64,000 nt of DNA from Tubiluchus corallicola (GCA_030141605.1 JAQGDQ010000349.1:43501-107500), one strand, 5' to 3'; positions 13,417-25,863 are shown, counted from the first letter of the stretch. The notes: generated from the sequence alone by a model not told the origin. Numbers and translations: made by a program.

Positions 13417-14672
13417 GACAAATCACTTTATTATACTGGGGAGGTAAGCGTGTACCTACTGGCGACGATAGAATCAGCATGGTTTATTCATGCAGTGCTT
13501 CATTGAATGAAGTCAAATTAATCACAGCTAACCGCTCAGTGTCTTATCGCAGTTTATTACTTGAAACTGCCACTGAATAATAAGTTACTTCAAATTAATT
13601 AGTTTAATTAAGTCACCCTTACGTAAGACTATGTGTTATCCTTTAGCACACTGGCGATTACTCTAAAACACAAATTTTCTGTTACAAATTTAGAGGCTAC
13701 AAGACGTCATTAGACATTTAAACCTACAATTTATCGTTCAAAAGATCACTACTTGTATTTGTTACAAACAAGCGTTTGTTTATAACCTAGTTATAATTGG
13801 TTTCAACTCCTTTAGCTCCACCGGGCGGTAAGTTTCGTTTTAGGCTCGGATCTACGGCGAGAATAAACCGACACGCGAAATTTCAATGCAAAGATTCGTC
13901 GACGGCTTCATTGACAAACCAGGAAACCACTACACACGCCCACGCACTCATACGCTCGAAAGCTTATTGAAGAATGAGAAGAAGGAGTTAGTTTGTTGTG
14001 GAAACAATATCTTCTGGATGACGTAATCATAGTAATGTGATGGAATACATAAAAATAAGGTATCTTGGCCATTAGGCCTGGTAAAATAACAATTGGCATA
14101 TAATAGAAAAAATTAACAGCCTGGTTAATTCCTGATTTGGTGTTTAATTCCTGTTTTTTCTGTAATGATTGTGACTGTGTCTAGATTGTAAACTAAAATA
14201 ATCAAGAAGAAAAGGAAATGCAAACAAAAAGCACATTATTAGTTCGTTATTTTTGTACCGTAATTTATTTATTTCCACGTGCAAAAGTATACTAAAAATT
14301 TAAAACTATGTGTTAAGGCAATTAATTAAGGTATAACTCAGTATATATACAGAATGTTACAGTGCATATACGGTGGAAAGAGACTCTCTTGCAGTCAATA
14401 CAGAGTTATATGTCGGATATTTCCTCTGTTTGAAGACAATAACTGCCAGTGAAAGTTGACATATGAAGAGTAAATGTATACAAAATATAAATAAATAATA
14501 TAAAAAATTCATTTCATCATAGAAAAAGATATAGTTATACAATACAAATACAAATTCGCACGCAAGGGCAGTGTCAAAAACATAGGCTTAATTACATTAC
14601 GCTGAAGCTAGATGTAGCCGCATTCGTTTTTTTTTCTGAAAAGACAGATTTGCTGTCGTTAATTGATTGGGA

Positions 14673-14676
<4 letters not shown>

Positions 14677-14758
<82 letters not shown>
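14677..14758. repeat. (TA)n microsatellite
   Basis: About 80 bp of TA dinucleotides with single C interruptions. Confidence 0.95.
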
Positions 14759-14761
<3 letters not shown>

Positions 14762-15149
14762 CATCTTTCATGCCAATAGTTTTGAATTTAGAAATGTGAA
14801 ATTTATAATCTTTTGCGCAACTCGTTTCCGAGAAGCAAACGCTCATTTGTTTGCTCTTTTAACTAGCTATAGCGAAGCTATCAACCTTTTTACATCATGG
14901 TCTTCACCACAGCAGATAAAGTATTGGTAGAGATTTGTGGTCAAGAAAAAATGGAGTTTAATCCTATGAACTAAAGTATGTGGAATTCCCAGAGATAGTG
15001 GGTGACAGCCGCACAGAACACTTTCATTTAGAAGAACTAAAAGTGAAGATTGTTGAGCGCTGGGACCAGTAAGAAATCGCCAGCTGTTGAAGAAACGCCT
15101 TTGTCTTAAATTGCTGTGAAAATGGTGGACACACTTCCTTCCTGTAAAC

Positions 15150-15785
15150 TATAAGGAAGACAAGATGATTCTTCATATACTGTCCCATATTCAAGTAGGG
15201 CAAAAAGTAAACATTTTAACACCATTGATACTGGAAAAGCGTTTCTGATAATTAAATAATAAATTAAAATCTTAATTAACGGCGGGCAAACCCACCTATT
15301 GATGGCGTCACTATCCAACATAAATTTTCAACAGCAAAAATATTCCACGAGCATGTTGCACGTATTTCCGAAAGCGAACTTTGGAGTACAGTGCTATTGT
15401 AAGATATTCAGTGTGTTGTACTCGGCAACTTTTAAAATAAATATTCAAATTTCAAATTTATCTCTGTGCTCACGCACGAGCAGTCGAGTGTGTGCTTTAC
15501 GTCACAACTGAACACCTCTGAACAGAGTCGGTGCAACATCTGTTTTTGTGCAATGCGTTTTTGAGATGCAGGCGCTACTGCCCGTCTAACTAGCGAATGG
15601 CGAAATGCATGTAACAACCAAGAACTAGTGAAGCGAAAGCGAAATTACGTTTGCGTGGTAAGATTTTTTTCTAGCAGGTCATTCTTGAGAAAATGAATAT
15701 TCCATTCCAATATTTTAAAGAATAGATTGTTTTAACCTACAGTTTAAGATTCGGTCAGGTTTTCCTTTAAAACTTCTGCATCTTT
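15150..15785 (+). repeat. Dispersed repeat, copy A (pair with 33190-33860)
   Basis: The stretch matches the reverse complement of 33190-33860 for over 600 bp, with many conserved words in the same order (for example 'aacagcaaaaatattccacga', 'aagatattcagtgtgttgtac', 'cctacagtttaagatt'). Small indels are scattered. No coding capacity is seen; it is probably an old non-autonomous transposon, though I could not define its ends. Confidence 0.75.
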
Positions 15786-15925
15786 GGAAAAAATCTAAGG
15801 GAATGAAAAAAAATATCTGATTTTTACACACAAACGTTCGGAACAAAAACGTGGTAATTTTCAAGCGTTTCCGTTATTTTCTCTTATAATATCATGATCA
15901 AGACTTCAGCACATTTTTGCACCAC

Positions 15926-15928
<3 letters not shown>

Positions 15929-15969
<41 letters not shown>
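15929..15969. repeat. (AT)n microsatellite
   Basis: About 40 bp of uninterrupted AT dinucleotides. Confidence 0.95.
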
Positions 15970-15972
<3 letters not shown>

Positions 15973-16526
15973 CATGAATAAATCGCAAATCATTTTGAAC
16001 TATGTTCTAAAATTTGGTCTTTCAAAGATAAAATCTGCAGAGAACCGCAAAGACTGCAGTTGAGAAAGAGCAAGAATTACTTTCTCTTGACGTACCGGGA
16101 CAAATACAATAGTGACACTATTGTATTCAAATATTAATAGACATTGAGTAAAATAAGTGCATATGCCTGTGTAGTGAACGAAGCCATTATGTCATAGAAA
16201 ACTCATTCATACCAATCCTCAAAATCTCACAAAAGAGATACAGTTGCCACCTAATGCCCACATTCATATTCAAGTCCTTATTTAACTGCTACAATTTATG
16301 CGTTTCAATGAGTTTTCTCAGGTGGCGTGAAGCCAAGGCGTCGTTTTGCGCTAGCAATAAGATAAAGTACAAAAACATACAACGAGTGCGGGCGGAAAAT
16401 TACAACAGTCAGTCATTCTTGAACTAACTTAAGAATCACTATGTTTATTGAGCAACTATGGGTTTTGGCTACTGTACATAGCCATTATCAAACTATAAAT
16501 TAAGCCAAAAAGAAGAATAAATAAAA

Positions 16527-16832
16527 CATTAACGATACAAAGGCGCAAACTGTAACGACAAAAAACAACGGATTAAAATTTAACTTATCAAACTAAACGA
16601 GTTTGTAACGGAATTAATTGCAGAGAAATGTAAGCTTAGCGCTATGGTTCTTCATTATGTAGACCTGGACTAATTGTTTACAATGTTGTGTTATTTTCTG
16701 GTTCTCATGTGTTAAGAAAAAAATGTTACATTTCTCTGCAATTTCTTCCTTTACAACTTCGTTTATTTTGAGAAGCTAAATTATAATCTGTTGTTTCTTG
16801 TTGTTTCAGTTTGTGCCTTGGTATCGTTAATG
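16527..16832. mobile_element. Foldback element with 107-bp inverted arms
   Basis: Arms at 16527-16633 and 16726-16832 are reverse complements of each other at roughly 85% identity by eye, starting CATTAACGATAC and ending GCAGAGAAATGTAA at the centre. The 92-bp loop is unique. It could be a foldback MITE or a long hairpin RNA source. The right arm ends at the start of the open frame at 16831. Confidence 0.7.
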
Positions 16833-17370
16833 CACGTCTGCATCAACAGTGCATGAACATGCGAAACAATGCATACAAAGTCTCGTGCTAGACCAAACTC
16901 TCACATCAGCAATTGATCTGTATAGCGATGATGATGCTAGTGGCGGCGGCGATAGCGGTGGTCACAGTGTCAGCAATCATATAATCCGAACATACAACCC
17001 GATAAGAGGCCACTTAACCAAACAGAGAGACTGTCAATAGAACTAGAAGACTCTGAAACAGCTTGTACTCTGAAAGACATAATAACAATTTTTTTAGTTG
17101 CAGGAAATCATGACAGAAGCAAAGCATTGAGAAATGTATTGAATAAAAAACTAAATGATACCATTTCTAAGAAAGTGCAGTCCATCTTCTTAGGCCAGAA
17201 TGAAGCTCACCCAAAGGTGGAAACTTCTACATTTCCTAGAAAAGTGTCAGTGCCAGATCTCACCAGAGAACGGAGTGTTAATCAAAGACGAGAATTTGAA
17301 GGCATAAAATGTAACAGCGGACATCACACTTTAAAAAGATGTTTAGCAGAAAGCTCAAGCATTGGCACGA
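16831..17370 (+). pseudogene. Exon-like block of an unrecognised protein, probably frameshifted
   Basis: Two overlapping open frames look protein-like. The first (16831-17040) includes AKQCIQSLVLDQTLTSAIDL and an acidic/Gly-rich DDDASGGGDSGG. The second is open from 16956 to 17370 and reads KRPLNQTERLSIELEDSETA, then a hydrophobic LKDIITIFLVA, then HDRSKALRNVLNKKLND and PRKVSVPDLTRERS. The second ends at a good donor (GGCACGA|gtaagg, exon end 17370) in phase 1. The change of frame near 16960-17000 suggests a frameshift, or alternatively a separate exon with its acceptor in that interval. I do not recognise the family. The basic, coiled-coil-like RNVLNKKLND stretch suggests an intracellular protein, but this is inference. 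Confidence 0.45.
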
Positions 17371-17434
17371 GTAAGGTTAATTAACGATACTGCTAACTTT
17401 TGTTAAAAATCCTAATGAAGTTGGAGAAGTTCAG

Positions 17435-18119
17435 CAAAGACGAAACAAAGGGCTGTAAATAATGAATGGACTGTAAATGATGGCAATTATGAACATCAGC
17501 TGGCTGATACATTTAATACAACAGAGAGGAATGTCGTTAATCAACAGGCAACGCCGATCACAGATACAAGCTTAAAATGGAGCCATCAAAATCTACCATT
17601 TTCACCAACGGTGCCTTCCATTATACACCAATACATACCCATTACGAGAGTCCTTACCTTAGACCTTAATCAGACAGCATGTTCCACTGGGTTCTATCGG
17701 CGGCTTCTCTTTTGATGTTCTCCCAACGTCTGTTCATAGCCCGAAGGTCTTCTTTGAAAGATCTGCGCCACGTTGTTTGTGGCCGACCTCTTTTCCTTTT
17801 TCCACCAGGTGGTTCCCAGCGTAACGCTATTTTGGAGTGGCGTTGTTCTGGTAGGCGTAGAATATGTCCAGCCAATCTCAGCTTTCTCTCTGCGACTATT
17901 TCCTGCAACCGCCTTGACTGCGCCTGCTGTAGGACTTGGTCGCGATAGGATATTTTTAGGATTTTCCGAAGACATTTATGGTGGAAGACGTCCAGTTTCT
18001 TTGATATCGCTGCTGTGACTTTCCAGGTTTCGCTGGCATAAAGAGCCGTTGGCAGCACAATGGTGTTGTACAAACGAAGCATGATTTTCTTGTCAATTTT
18101 CTTGTCAATTACGAGAGTG
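17435..18119 (+). pseudogene. Second exon-like block, interrupted by a LINE insertion
   Basis: An open frame starting after 'gaagttcag|CA' (17435) has the phase needed to join the preceding block through a 64-bp intron. It reads KQRAVNNEWTVNDGNYEHQL onward to HQYIPITRV. At ITRV the frame meets 'ATTACGAGAGT', which is the first copy of a target-site duplication. The second copy (18108-18118) is followed at once by G|gtaagttg, a near-perfect donor. With the LINE removed, the exon would end ..ITRV|gtaagt in phase 0. With it present, the frame runs into the LINE and stops about 20 codons later. So the exon looks broken, unless the LINE is spliced out or polymorphic. Confidence 0.45.
17652..18107 (-). 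mobile_element. 5'-truncated LINE 3' end with exact 11-bp target duplication
   Basis: On the minus strand an open frame encodes the typical C-terminal tail of a LINE endonuclease/reverse-transcriptase protein: LRLYNTIVLPTALYASETWK, a short H-x-K-C-L-R-K-I-L-K, and the basic G-K-R-K-R-G-R-P-Q-T-T-W-R-R motif, ending at LSD-stop. The 3' UTR is tiny and ends in 'taaggtctaaggtaagg', a (TAAGG)-type tail like those of some LINE clades. ATTACGAGAGT flanks both sides (17641-17651 and 18108-18118). The 5' end has a 12-bp stutter ('ttgacaagaaaa' twice). The RT core is missing, as expected from 5' truncation. The intact reading frame and perfect duplication imply a young insertion. Confidence 0.9.
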
Positions 18120-18613
18120 GTAAGTTGAAAAAACAATTCTGAGTGTCACATTTCTATGACTTAGTGGAACAACTGCAACGGTGTTAGAAATAACGAAATC
18201 AGATACCTTCAATGTTTCGTATTAGTGTAAATAGCACAACTGGCAGTTTAGTGCGTCTCAGTGAAACTAATACCAGTCTATTTTTATTTGCAGTGCTATA
18301 AAATGTGGATTAAGTGACCAGTTTGATATCTTCTTATTATACAAAAGTATACTTGATAAAACGGCAATATAAACCTCTGGTGGTTGTGCAGTCATGAATA
18401 CGTAATGTAAAATAAAACTCATACTCTTATTTTTGAAATCTGTGAAGAGACTCGCATCAGTTATAACTGTTTCATGTCAGTTCTTTAATCCACTTTAAAT
18501 AAGTAAACATTATATATAAATCTATTTATAGATAGCATTACCATATGAACACCAGCAAGGAACTACTTCGCAGGCTAGTCTTTGTCACTCTTGTGGCAAA
18601 ATCGTTTCTGATT

Positions 18614-18804
18614 TTATACAGCCGTAAGAACTCTGTATGTGCCGGTACAAGTTTCGGTATAAACTGTGCCATACGTTGTTTGCCAAGGTGATGGATCTAC
18701 GCAAACATTTTGAAGATTGTCATGATTTCCATAAATGCATATGCGACAAGATGTTTGCGAATTTGGAACTGCTGCAGCCCATCCAAGCGACAGCCACAGT
18801 TGTC
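18614..18804 (-). CDS. Candidate terminal exon, small cysteine-containing peptide
   Basis: The acceptor is excellent: a T-rich tract then 'ctatctctgcag|GACAAC' (exon start 18804). The exon stays open for 62 codons to a TAA at 18614. It contains S-C-R-I-C-I-Y-G-N-H, N-V-C-V-D-P and T-E-T-C-T-G-T-Y, so four cysteines and several aromatics, which resembles an extracellular module. No upstream exon was found, so the frame and gene are unconfirmed. The family was not recognised. Confidence 0.35.
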
Positions 18805-18829
18805 CTGCAGAGATAGTCACAAGCAAACA

Positions 18830-20100
18830 AACAAATAGCTAAATAAATAAATCAAGGAATGGCAGAACAAATTGTTAGAAGAAAAATTAAGAAAATGAGG
18901 AACAAGTAAATGAAAAATATACGTATCAGTAGGTTATAGACAAGAGGAAAATAAGCGTTTTGTTGAAATGACAAAAATTCAAGGACCTCAAAAAGAGAGG
19001 TGCTGACCCTTTCATTTGTTATCTGAGTTTTTGAGTAAGAATAATAATTTTTTTAATCATATAAATTTCCAGTTCTCAACGCTTATCTAACACTTTAGTT
19101 ATTTAGAGTTAGACTGCATTGCAGCTCTGTTAGATTTAGTATAACGTCTACCATATGCAGTTTTATTAGTCTCAACTTATTTGATAATAATATACTGTTA
19201 ATAAAAATAATTGTTGATTTTTGACTTGATCTTGTTCAATAATGCAAATTTCCTGTTGTGTTAAATGATTTGTGCGTATTCTTTTACATTTATAGGCTCT
19301 CAAAAATCACAAACCAAAAAAGAATCTAACCTCAAGCCAATGCCTGTGTTGGGTCTCTTTCGGGTCTTTGGCATCATTATGGTTCATGTGTTTCTTTATC
19401 ACATTGAACTCGGTGCTGAAACACAGCTGTCCATACTGCTGCAGGACCACGGAGCCTGCGTGCCCTTTTATACCAGTTAGGTATACCATTCGGAGAGAGT
19501 CTCAAATGTGCTAAATATCGAACTAGAATCTTTAGAATCAAGGCGGGAGAAGGCTTGTATCAAATACATTATTAATCGACTTTAATTTGAATTTGTGCTG
19601 TTACTAAAATTACTTTATTCAAATAGACGCTACCAGCTCAACCTGTCAAGTGAGAACAAGCAGACATAAAAATGGTTTTATACCGTCAGCCGCTGCTCTG
19701 TTCAATAGGCATCTCCATAAATTGTAAAATACAATGATGAATTTTAAGCGTATAACATTTTTATGCGAAGAATGCATAATATGTACTTTTTATGTGTATG
19801 CCATTCTTGAATTTTATTGCGAATTTGTGATTTTATGTAATTGTACATTGCATATGTTATTTAGTGTATCGTTTTATATAAAATTTGCCACCATACTAAA
19901 TTAATTCGCGATACCACGTACCAATTCCCGATGTTACTAATTTCACTCTTATGCCATCATTGTTAAGAAACTCAAGATTTCAATAACTGGCTAAGAAGAG
20001 CAATATTGTGTTCTTACCGAACATCTTGAAAACCAGTAGCGTCTTATCACTATAATAACCAGCCATTAACAAATCAATTAAAGTATAAACTATATACCTT
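18830..20100. other. Non-coding A+T-rich interval
   Basis: No supported exon, repeat or RNA gene was seen. Confidence 0.35.
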
Positions 20101-20104
20101 TAAC

Positions 20105-20645
20105 TTGATTAGTTTGTATAAGACATTTGTTAGACGTGTTATAGAATATGGTATTGTAATTTGGTCAAATTGCTCAACGGCAAATTTCATTAGAATTGAA
20201 AGAGTGCAATGTTGAACTATGTTGCTAATTTCTGGGGCGATGAAGGGATCTAGCCAACACAATCTTAACTCAGTGCTCGGTTTGCCACCATTCAAAATAA
20301 GGAGTGAAGGTCAAACCGTTCGAATAATCAAAAAAAAAAATATTATAATCAAGCTCTTCAATACTTGATTGGAGTATTAAATGAGTTTCGTCCCAACAAC
20401 CACTATGCTCTACGTGACCCATTTCTTTTAAGGCCTGCACGGCAGTTGTATAATAGTTTTTTTCCAAAATGGCATCCGCCTATGGAATAGTTTATCAGTT
20501 AAAAACAGACATGCTTTCCTTTCTCCATTTGCCTTTAAAAGTAGATTGTTGAACCTATGGGGAGTTCGTACTAAATCAGTATGCCCCAATTATAATGAGA
20601 TTTCAACAAATAGATTTATTGCCAGTTTTTCGCAATTAAAAGGTG
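20105..20645 (+). mobile_element. Decayed LINE reverse-transcriptase C-terminal relic
   Basis: With frameshifts and stops, the plus strand reads YKTFVRRVIEYGIVIWSNCS, then I-R-I-E-R-V-Q-C, L-I-S-G-A-M-K-G-S-S-Q, L-N-S-V-L-G-L-P-P and finally F-F-Q-N-G-I-R-L-W-N-S-L-S. This order (Y-K-x-x-V-R-x-x-x-E-Y-G, then L-x-R-I-Q/E, then the W-N-S-L tail) is the standard post-RT region of CR1/jockey-like LINEs. The copy is old and non-functional. Confidence 0.75.
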
Positions 20646-20649
20646 ATTT

Positions 20650-22715
20650 GTTTTCCAGGAATATTATCTTGTAGCTGCAACAATTCGACTGAAAGCCCCG
20701 CCATTATTTTTTCGAGTGTTCAAACTATGACAAACACAGAACACTATTACTGGATCAGCTATGTTATTATCGGCACAAAACTCAAGAATTACACACCAAC
20801 CCTATACCTACTATTATATACGATGATATTTTTCATGAACTCAGATCAGGTCATCCATCCAGTGACATTCTCTTCAAATTGCTGCAGAACTCCATAAAGT
20901 CCACTAAAAGTTTTGTTAACCGATTGTGCGTATAATCACATTTTCAGATATTATGTAGACTGCCTTTCAATCATGTACTCATTAATAAACAACTTATGTT
21001 AGAATCAACTATATGTACTGCTTGTAATAACTGTTAATACTGCACTAATTGTATTAATTCCACATGTATTGGATTTCTGAATTAAGTAAAATATTGTACA
21101 TTACAATGTACAACTTGTACTTTGCATGGGCTTATAGGCTTATGTACATCGAGAATCGCTTCTGTTATAGTATCTATTGTATGGGTTGTAAATTTTAATT
21201 AAGTATTAACTAATGAACTAGCCGTATCTTTGAATTAACTATTTTGAGTTATTACATACTCAAACTAACTATTTGTATATTTCTTCACTGCACATAGTGG
21301 AAATACAGAGAGTAATAGTTATTGTGTTGTAAATCCACTCAAAATAAATAAAGTTTATATCATTATATCACAAATCAATTGCTTACTTCAGTGGCTGGAC
21401 CAACTTATTGTAAATGACTGTGGTAAGTGCCTTAATCTAAGAACCCCTTTTATACTAGGTAGAAAGTGTTCTACCAGTTGTGGACGTTTTGGATCCGGGT
21501 CTAACGTAAACATTCACACTATGAAAGGCCACTACGGGTACTGGACATTCCGTGACAGTCTCCGTATGTGGTATCTGAAGTTCTACATAGCCATGTAAGC
21601 AGGACATATACCCATCATCTATTTACTCGATATGCTCAATGTGCTAGCTAAGTATGGTACGATTGTGATGCTACCACAGCTCAACTCTGACTAAGCACCT
21701 TTCATTGCTTTGGTATGTTTTCCTTTGTAACTTTTTCCTGTGTTCCATCATTTGCCTCGAACATTTGAAGTTTTATTTTTTAATCAATCACACACTGAAT
21801 GATTTTCTCACTATTCCTTTTGCGATTCCCAAGTCAGAAAATAGAGGCACTACTTACTTGCCATAAGACTCCTTTCTCTTTCTTTGATAAATTATGATTT
21901 TGTAACTTAATATGGAAGTGCAGTTCTTCGAAACGTGCTGGTTCACTTCCGTTAAAAAATTCATTCTCGGAAATGTTTGTTTGCCCTCTCAGCAGCCCAT
22001 CTATTTTAGTGACCAGTCGTCTATTATACAGGCTTCATTTGAACAAATACATTGGCAGGCGTAGGCGTACAATTTACTTAGGGTAAATACTGCATATGTA
22101 ATCTGTATGCTCTCTATGATTTTGTGGTAATATCTCTACCATTGTTACAAAGTTAAGACAATTATCTAACCATGAAAGCTATTTAATGTTCTTTGAAAAT
22201 AACGCCCTTAACGAGCAACCTATTAAACGCGTGGAATATTGAGAAACATTACCTGCTGTAATTAATTTCTGTTAATAATTCCGAGAGAGTTTGCATAAAG
22301 CATTATTATGAAAGAGTAAATTGTGTTTTAATTGCTGAATAACTGGCTGATTACGATGTGTGCCTGGCGGGTTGATTACGATGTGTGCCTGGCGTAGTTA
22401 CGTGTTCGGTAAAGACCTGGATGGCTGCAGAAACTGCATTAAACCAGGTAGTGACTTTATTTTAATTCTGTTCGGCTGTGAAAATTGTTTGGTGAGTAAA
22501 ATGGTGTGAGGGTCTCCAGGCAGACTGAGAAACCGAACCAAAAGCCAACAGATGCACATAGCATTAATAAACAAAACCACTATAATAGTTACACCAACTG
22601 TTGTATGTTGGGATTGTGACTTACTGATGTCACAGTAGCTTCTTGGCCGTTGGCGCGAATTATTTAAATTACTAATAATTTTCTTTTTTACTAATGTAAG
22701 CCTGCCAAACAAGTA
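20650..22715. other. Non-coding interval
   Basis: Nothing with splice-site or domain support. A short direct duplication of 'gattacgatgtgtgcctggcg' occurs at about 22351-22395. Confidence 0.35.
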
Positions 22716-22718
22716 ACC

Positions 22719-22905
22719 AGACGGTTTAGTCTAGTGGTAACGCGTCCGCTTTCCGTCTGGGAGGTCGTGAGTCCGATACAGCGGCCAAAGACTTTAAAAA
22801 TGGTACCTGCTGTTGTCCTGCATGGCGCGTGGTATCAGTCGTCTCAACAGCTCTTTGGAGCTCATGTTACTTGTTTATCCTAAAAAACCACCTTTAAATA
22901 AAGAT
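22719..22905 (+). mobile_element. tRNA-derived SINE
   Basis: The head resembles a tRNA: an A-box-like TAGTCTAGTGG at 22727-22737 and a B-box-like GGTCGTGAGTCCGAT at 22763-22777, 36 bp apart start to start. A non-tRNA body follows and a tail 'aaataaagattatta'. It lacks a proper acceptor stem, so I call it a SINE, not a functional tRNA. No target duplication was found. Confidence 0.65.
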
Positions 22906-23254
22906 TATTATATTGAGCTGAACTGGTGAATGTGCATTGTACAGTTCTATTCATAGGCACCAGGCCAACCAACCTACAAGTAATGTTATGATTTACACTT
23001 TAAACTAGGAAGCCCATAACTTTACCTGCGATTGGTTGAGCAGTGGTTTCCTGTGGAAAGAACGAACACGTGACATCGTCAGTTGTCTGTTTTTTTTTCA
23101 TGGAATGCACTTCTTCTGTCTGCCTGCCAGGTGTCGTTGATTCTGTTAAGGTTTGAAGCATTATCATCAGAGGTTTTTTCTTGTGTTCTTCTCAGTCGTC
23201 CCTTTTGATTTATATGTGTTGGTTTTGGTGTTTCTTTCTTAAAATTTCTGGAGT

Positions 23255-23330
23255 GTCCGTTGTGCAGCGCTTACTCGCATTACCGATGGTGGGCCGTAAG
23301 GCTCTCTACCGGGTCGAACCCCGGAGCAAT
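23255..23330 (+). repeat. Possible second tRNA-like SINE fragment
   Basis: CCGGGTCGAACCCCGG near 23308-23323 looks like a T-arm with a 5-bp stem but a 6-base loop, one base short of normal. The rest does not fold as a tRNA to my eye. Confidence 0.3.
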
Positions 23331-25770
23331 ATTAATATTGTAAGCAAAAGTGCTATTCAGCTGAAACAAACTTGTGTTGATCATTTTTAAAACATACGTT
23401 AAAATTGACTAATCTTCTTCATTAACCATTGACGTCTATTTTGAAATCACTAGTAGCATTTTCGCCGCAGAGTTATCTCGACTAAATTGCAACTTTGGAA
23501 TACGCAAATATTTTTGCAAGAAATTTACATCCAAAGTAAAATATGTCGTCGAATTTTCTTCACCTCGTACGTACGTGTTTTATGTTTTGTGACCTAAAAG
23601 GTTTGCGGCGGTTCGCGATGGTCAAGTTTCGCGCATGTCAACTATGTTGGAGTATCACTGCATATAGTCATAGATTATATGCCGTATGACTCAAAAAGGT
23701 TAAAACTTCAGCTGAGTAAGCGAAATTTCAACTTCGTTGTGTGTGAGTCCATAGAGCGATATGGAGATTTGGGTAAATCTATTTTCGACACCATAAATCA
23801 AAGCCTATGGCAGAAAAATTCACTGTTGATTAAACGTAGCTACCAACATGTTTATCGCATTTATTCATAATGAACTTAGGCAAATTCGTTATACGATTAC
23901 TGATCAGACACGATTACTGAAGTCTAAAAACTGTCGTGCGAGCGCTATAGTACAAGGTAAATAACCGAGTGGTGACGATATGTGCTTAGCCACCGAAGTT
24001 AAGCAAAGTTAGGCCAGTCAATACTGGATGGATTAATGACAATCGGATTCAATACATGCTCTCGAAAGTTCCATGCACAACCTCTTTGCAGCAGGCGACA
24101 TATTTAGGCTAATCTGCACACAAATGTAGCTAAGAAACCTGTGTGTATTCAGTATCTCATCTGAGAAGATTACTCTTCATGATTAACCTGGCTTTAGACA
24201 TGCTCCTGTCCTGCCGCAACTATATACATTATGCAGACTCCCGCTGAGTTCTGGTAACTAACTTACGATTTGCTGAGTTATGCAAAAGGTCGACAAAGGG
24301 TACACTTTCCATTAAAATGGCGCAGGAAGAAATTTAAATTGTTGAGAAAATTTTTGCTTTTTAGAAAACAATGAATTACAAATAGCTGCAAGCTCCGTTT
24401 TTAAACTGCACATCATCGTACCGCTTAGCAGCTTGGTCGCCATGCTGCTTTATTCATTCTAAAACAATTCAACATCTTATTTCTGTTTCAAGTTTAACCT
24501 TAAAAAAAGAATCTTTTTGCCGCATGAGAAATACTGAAGGCAACTTGAATACACAGCAGCCGGTAGGTTAAAAGGAACGTTACGCTCGTAACAATTTAGC
24601 CTGAAATTCTAAGTACAATTATAGTGCAATAGACAAAAAAGCATTTATTCGAATCGAAAATTTTGATATAGAGTATAATATTAAGACCTTTCCAAACTAA
24701 TATTTTTTCTTGAATCATTTTGAAATCTTGTTCAACTGCTCAGCTGCTTGAACAAGCAACAATAGCAATAGTGACTTTGACAGTAAAAAATGAAAAGCTG
24801 CGGAATAATTTAACCAGAGAACAGACATTAAAAACGATGTTCAAGACTCTTAATACACTATTTCATTGATGATAGCTTGTTTCCTGCCTTCTGATGACAA
24901 ATTTTCAAGGCTTATTTAGTTATTTAATCTATTTTGTTCAGCTAAAGGTGTTAAAGTACAGGCTAATTTTATGCAACGTATTTAATTGTAATTGTTCCCG
25001 TTGTCGCAATTTTGGTCGCAAAAATAAATGATATAAAGATTCTTATAAAACCACTGCGATATATTATTGCAAATATTTAAGTAGCAACAATTAATCGGTA
25101 CTAAATTAATTCGTTAGTAAGATTATTGTCAGAGAAAATTTTGCCCATCTTCTCTGTCATTAAATTTTGTTTTTTTACTACAATTCGCTTAGTTTAAAGG
25201 CATAAATGAATATCAAAAACAAATCCATTTTTTATATAATTCGGCACATTCATGCAGGATGAAGCAATCAACGGACAGGGTTTACTAAACATTATGTTTG
25301 ATACGAGACCAGAACCTAGCACATTTGACACATCTTAGTCACTTTCCTCTTGCCCGCTTGCATATGTGCATCCTTCTCAATGAGGTAAAAGATCAGACAC
25401 TATAGCGAATGAAACCGCCAAGAGCGAGTATTGAACCCAGGTTGTGACGAGTCATTCACTGGTCAGACCCGGTGTGTCTTAATTTCGGTCGCGAGCGACA
25501 TTCGCGTGACTACTTGGTCAATCAATCCACATTAACGCAAAATAATGTTACCCTATATCACAAACAAAAATTATGACGTAGGCCTGGACAGTAAAAAGTA
25601 ACAAATAATAATTACACAGAAAATGAATATTATCGAGAATTATAGAATAATGTTTTTTCCATTTTATTCTGTTAATATGAGCATCTGGGCGGTGACACAC
25701 TTATATTTTTGTAGAAAAAAGTAACAACATTTCGTCTTCATTCAACTGCAAATTTATAAAGTACATGACA

Positions 25771-25863
25771 CAAACACTCACACACACACGCGCACACACG
25801 CACTCACGCACACGCACACGCACACGCACACGCACACGCACACGCACACGCACACGCACACGC

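Noticed and set aside
16106-16130. Short palindrome aatacaatagtg-a-cactattgtatt
   Set aside because: A 12-bp palindrome in A+T-rich DNA is expected now and then.
25395-25485. tRNA-like B box on the minus strand (GGGTTCAATAC)
   Set aside because: No cloverleaf and no convincing A box at the right distance.
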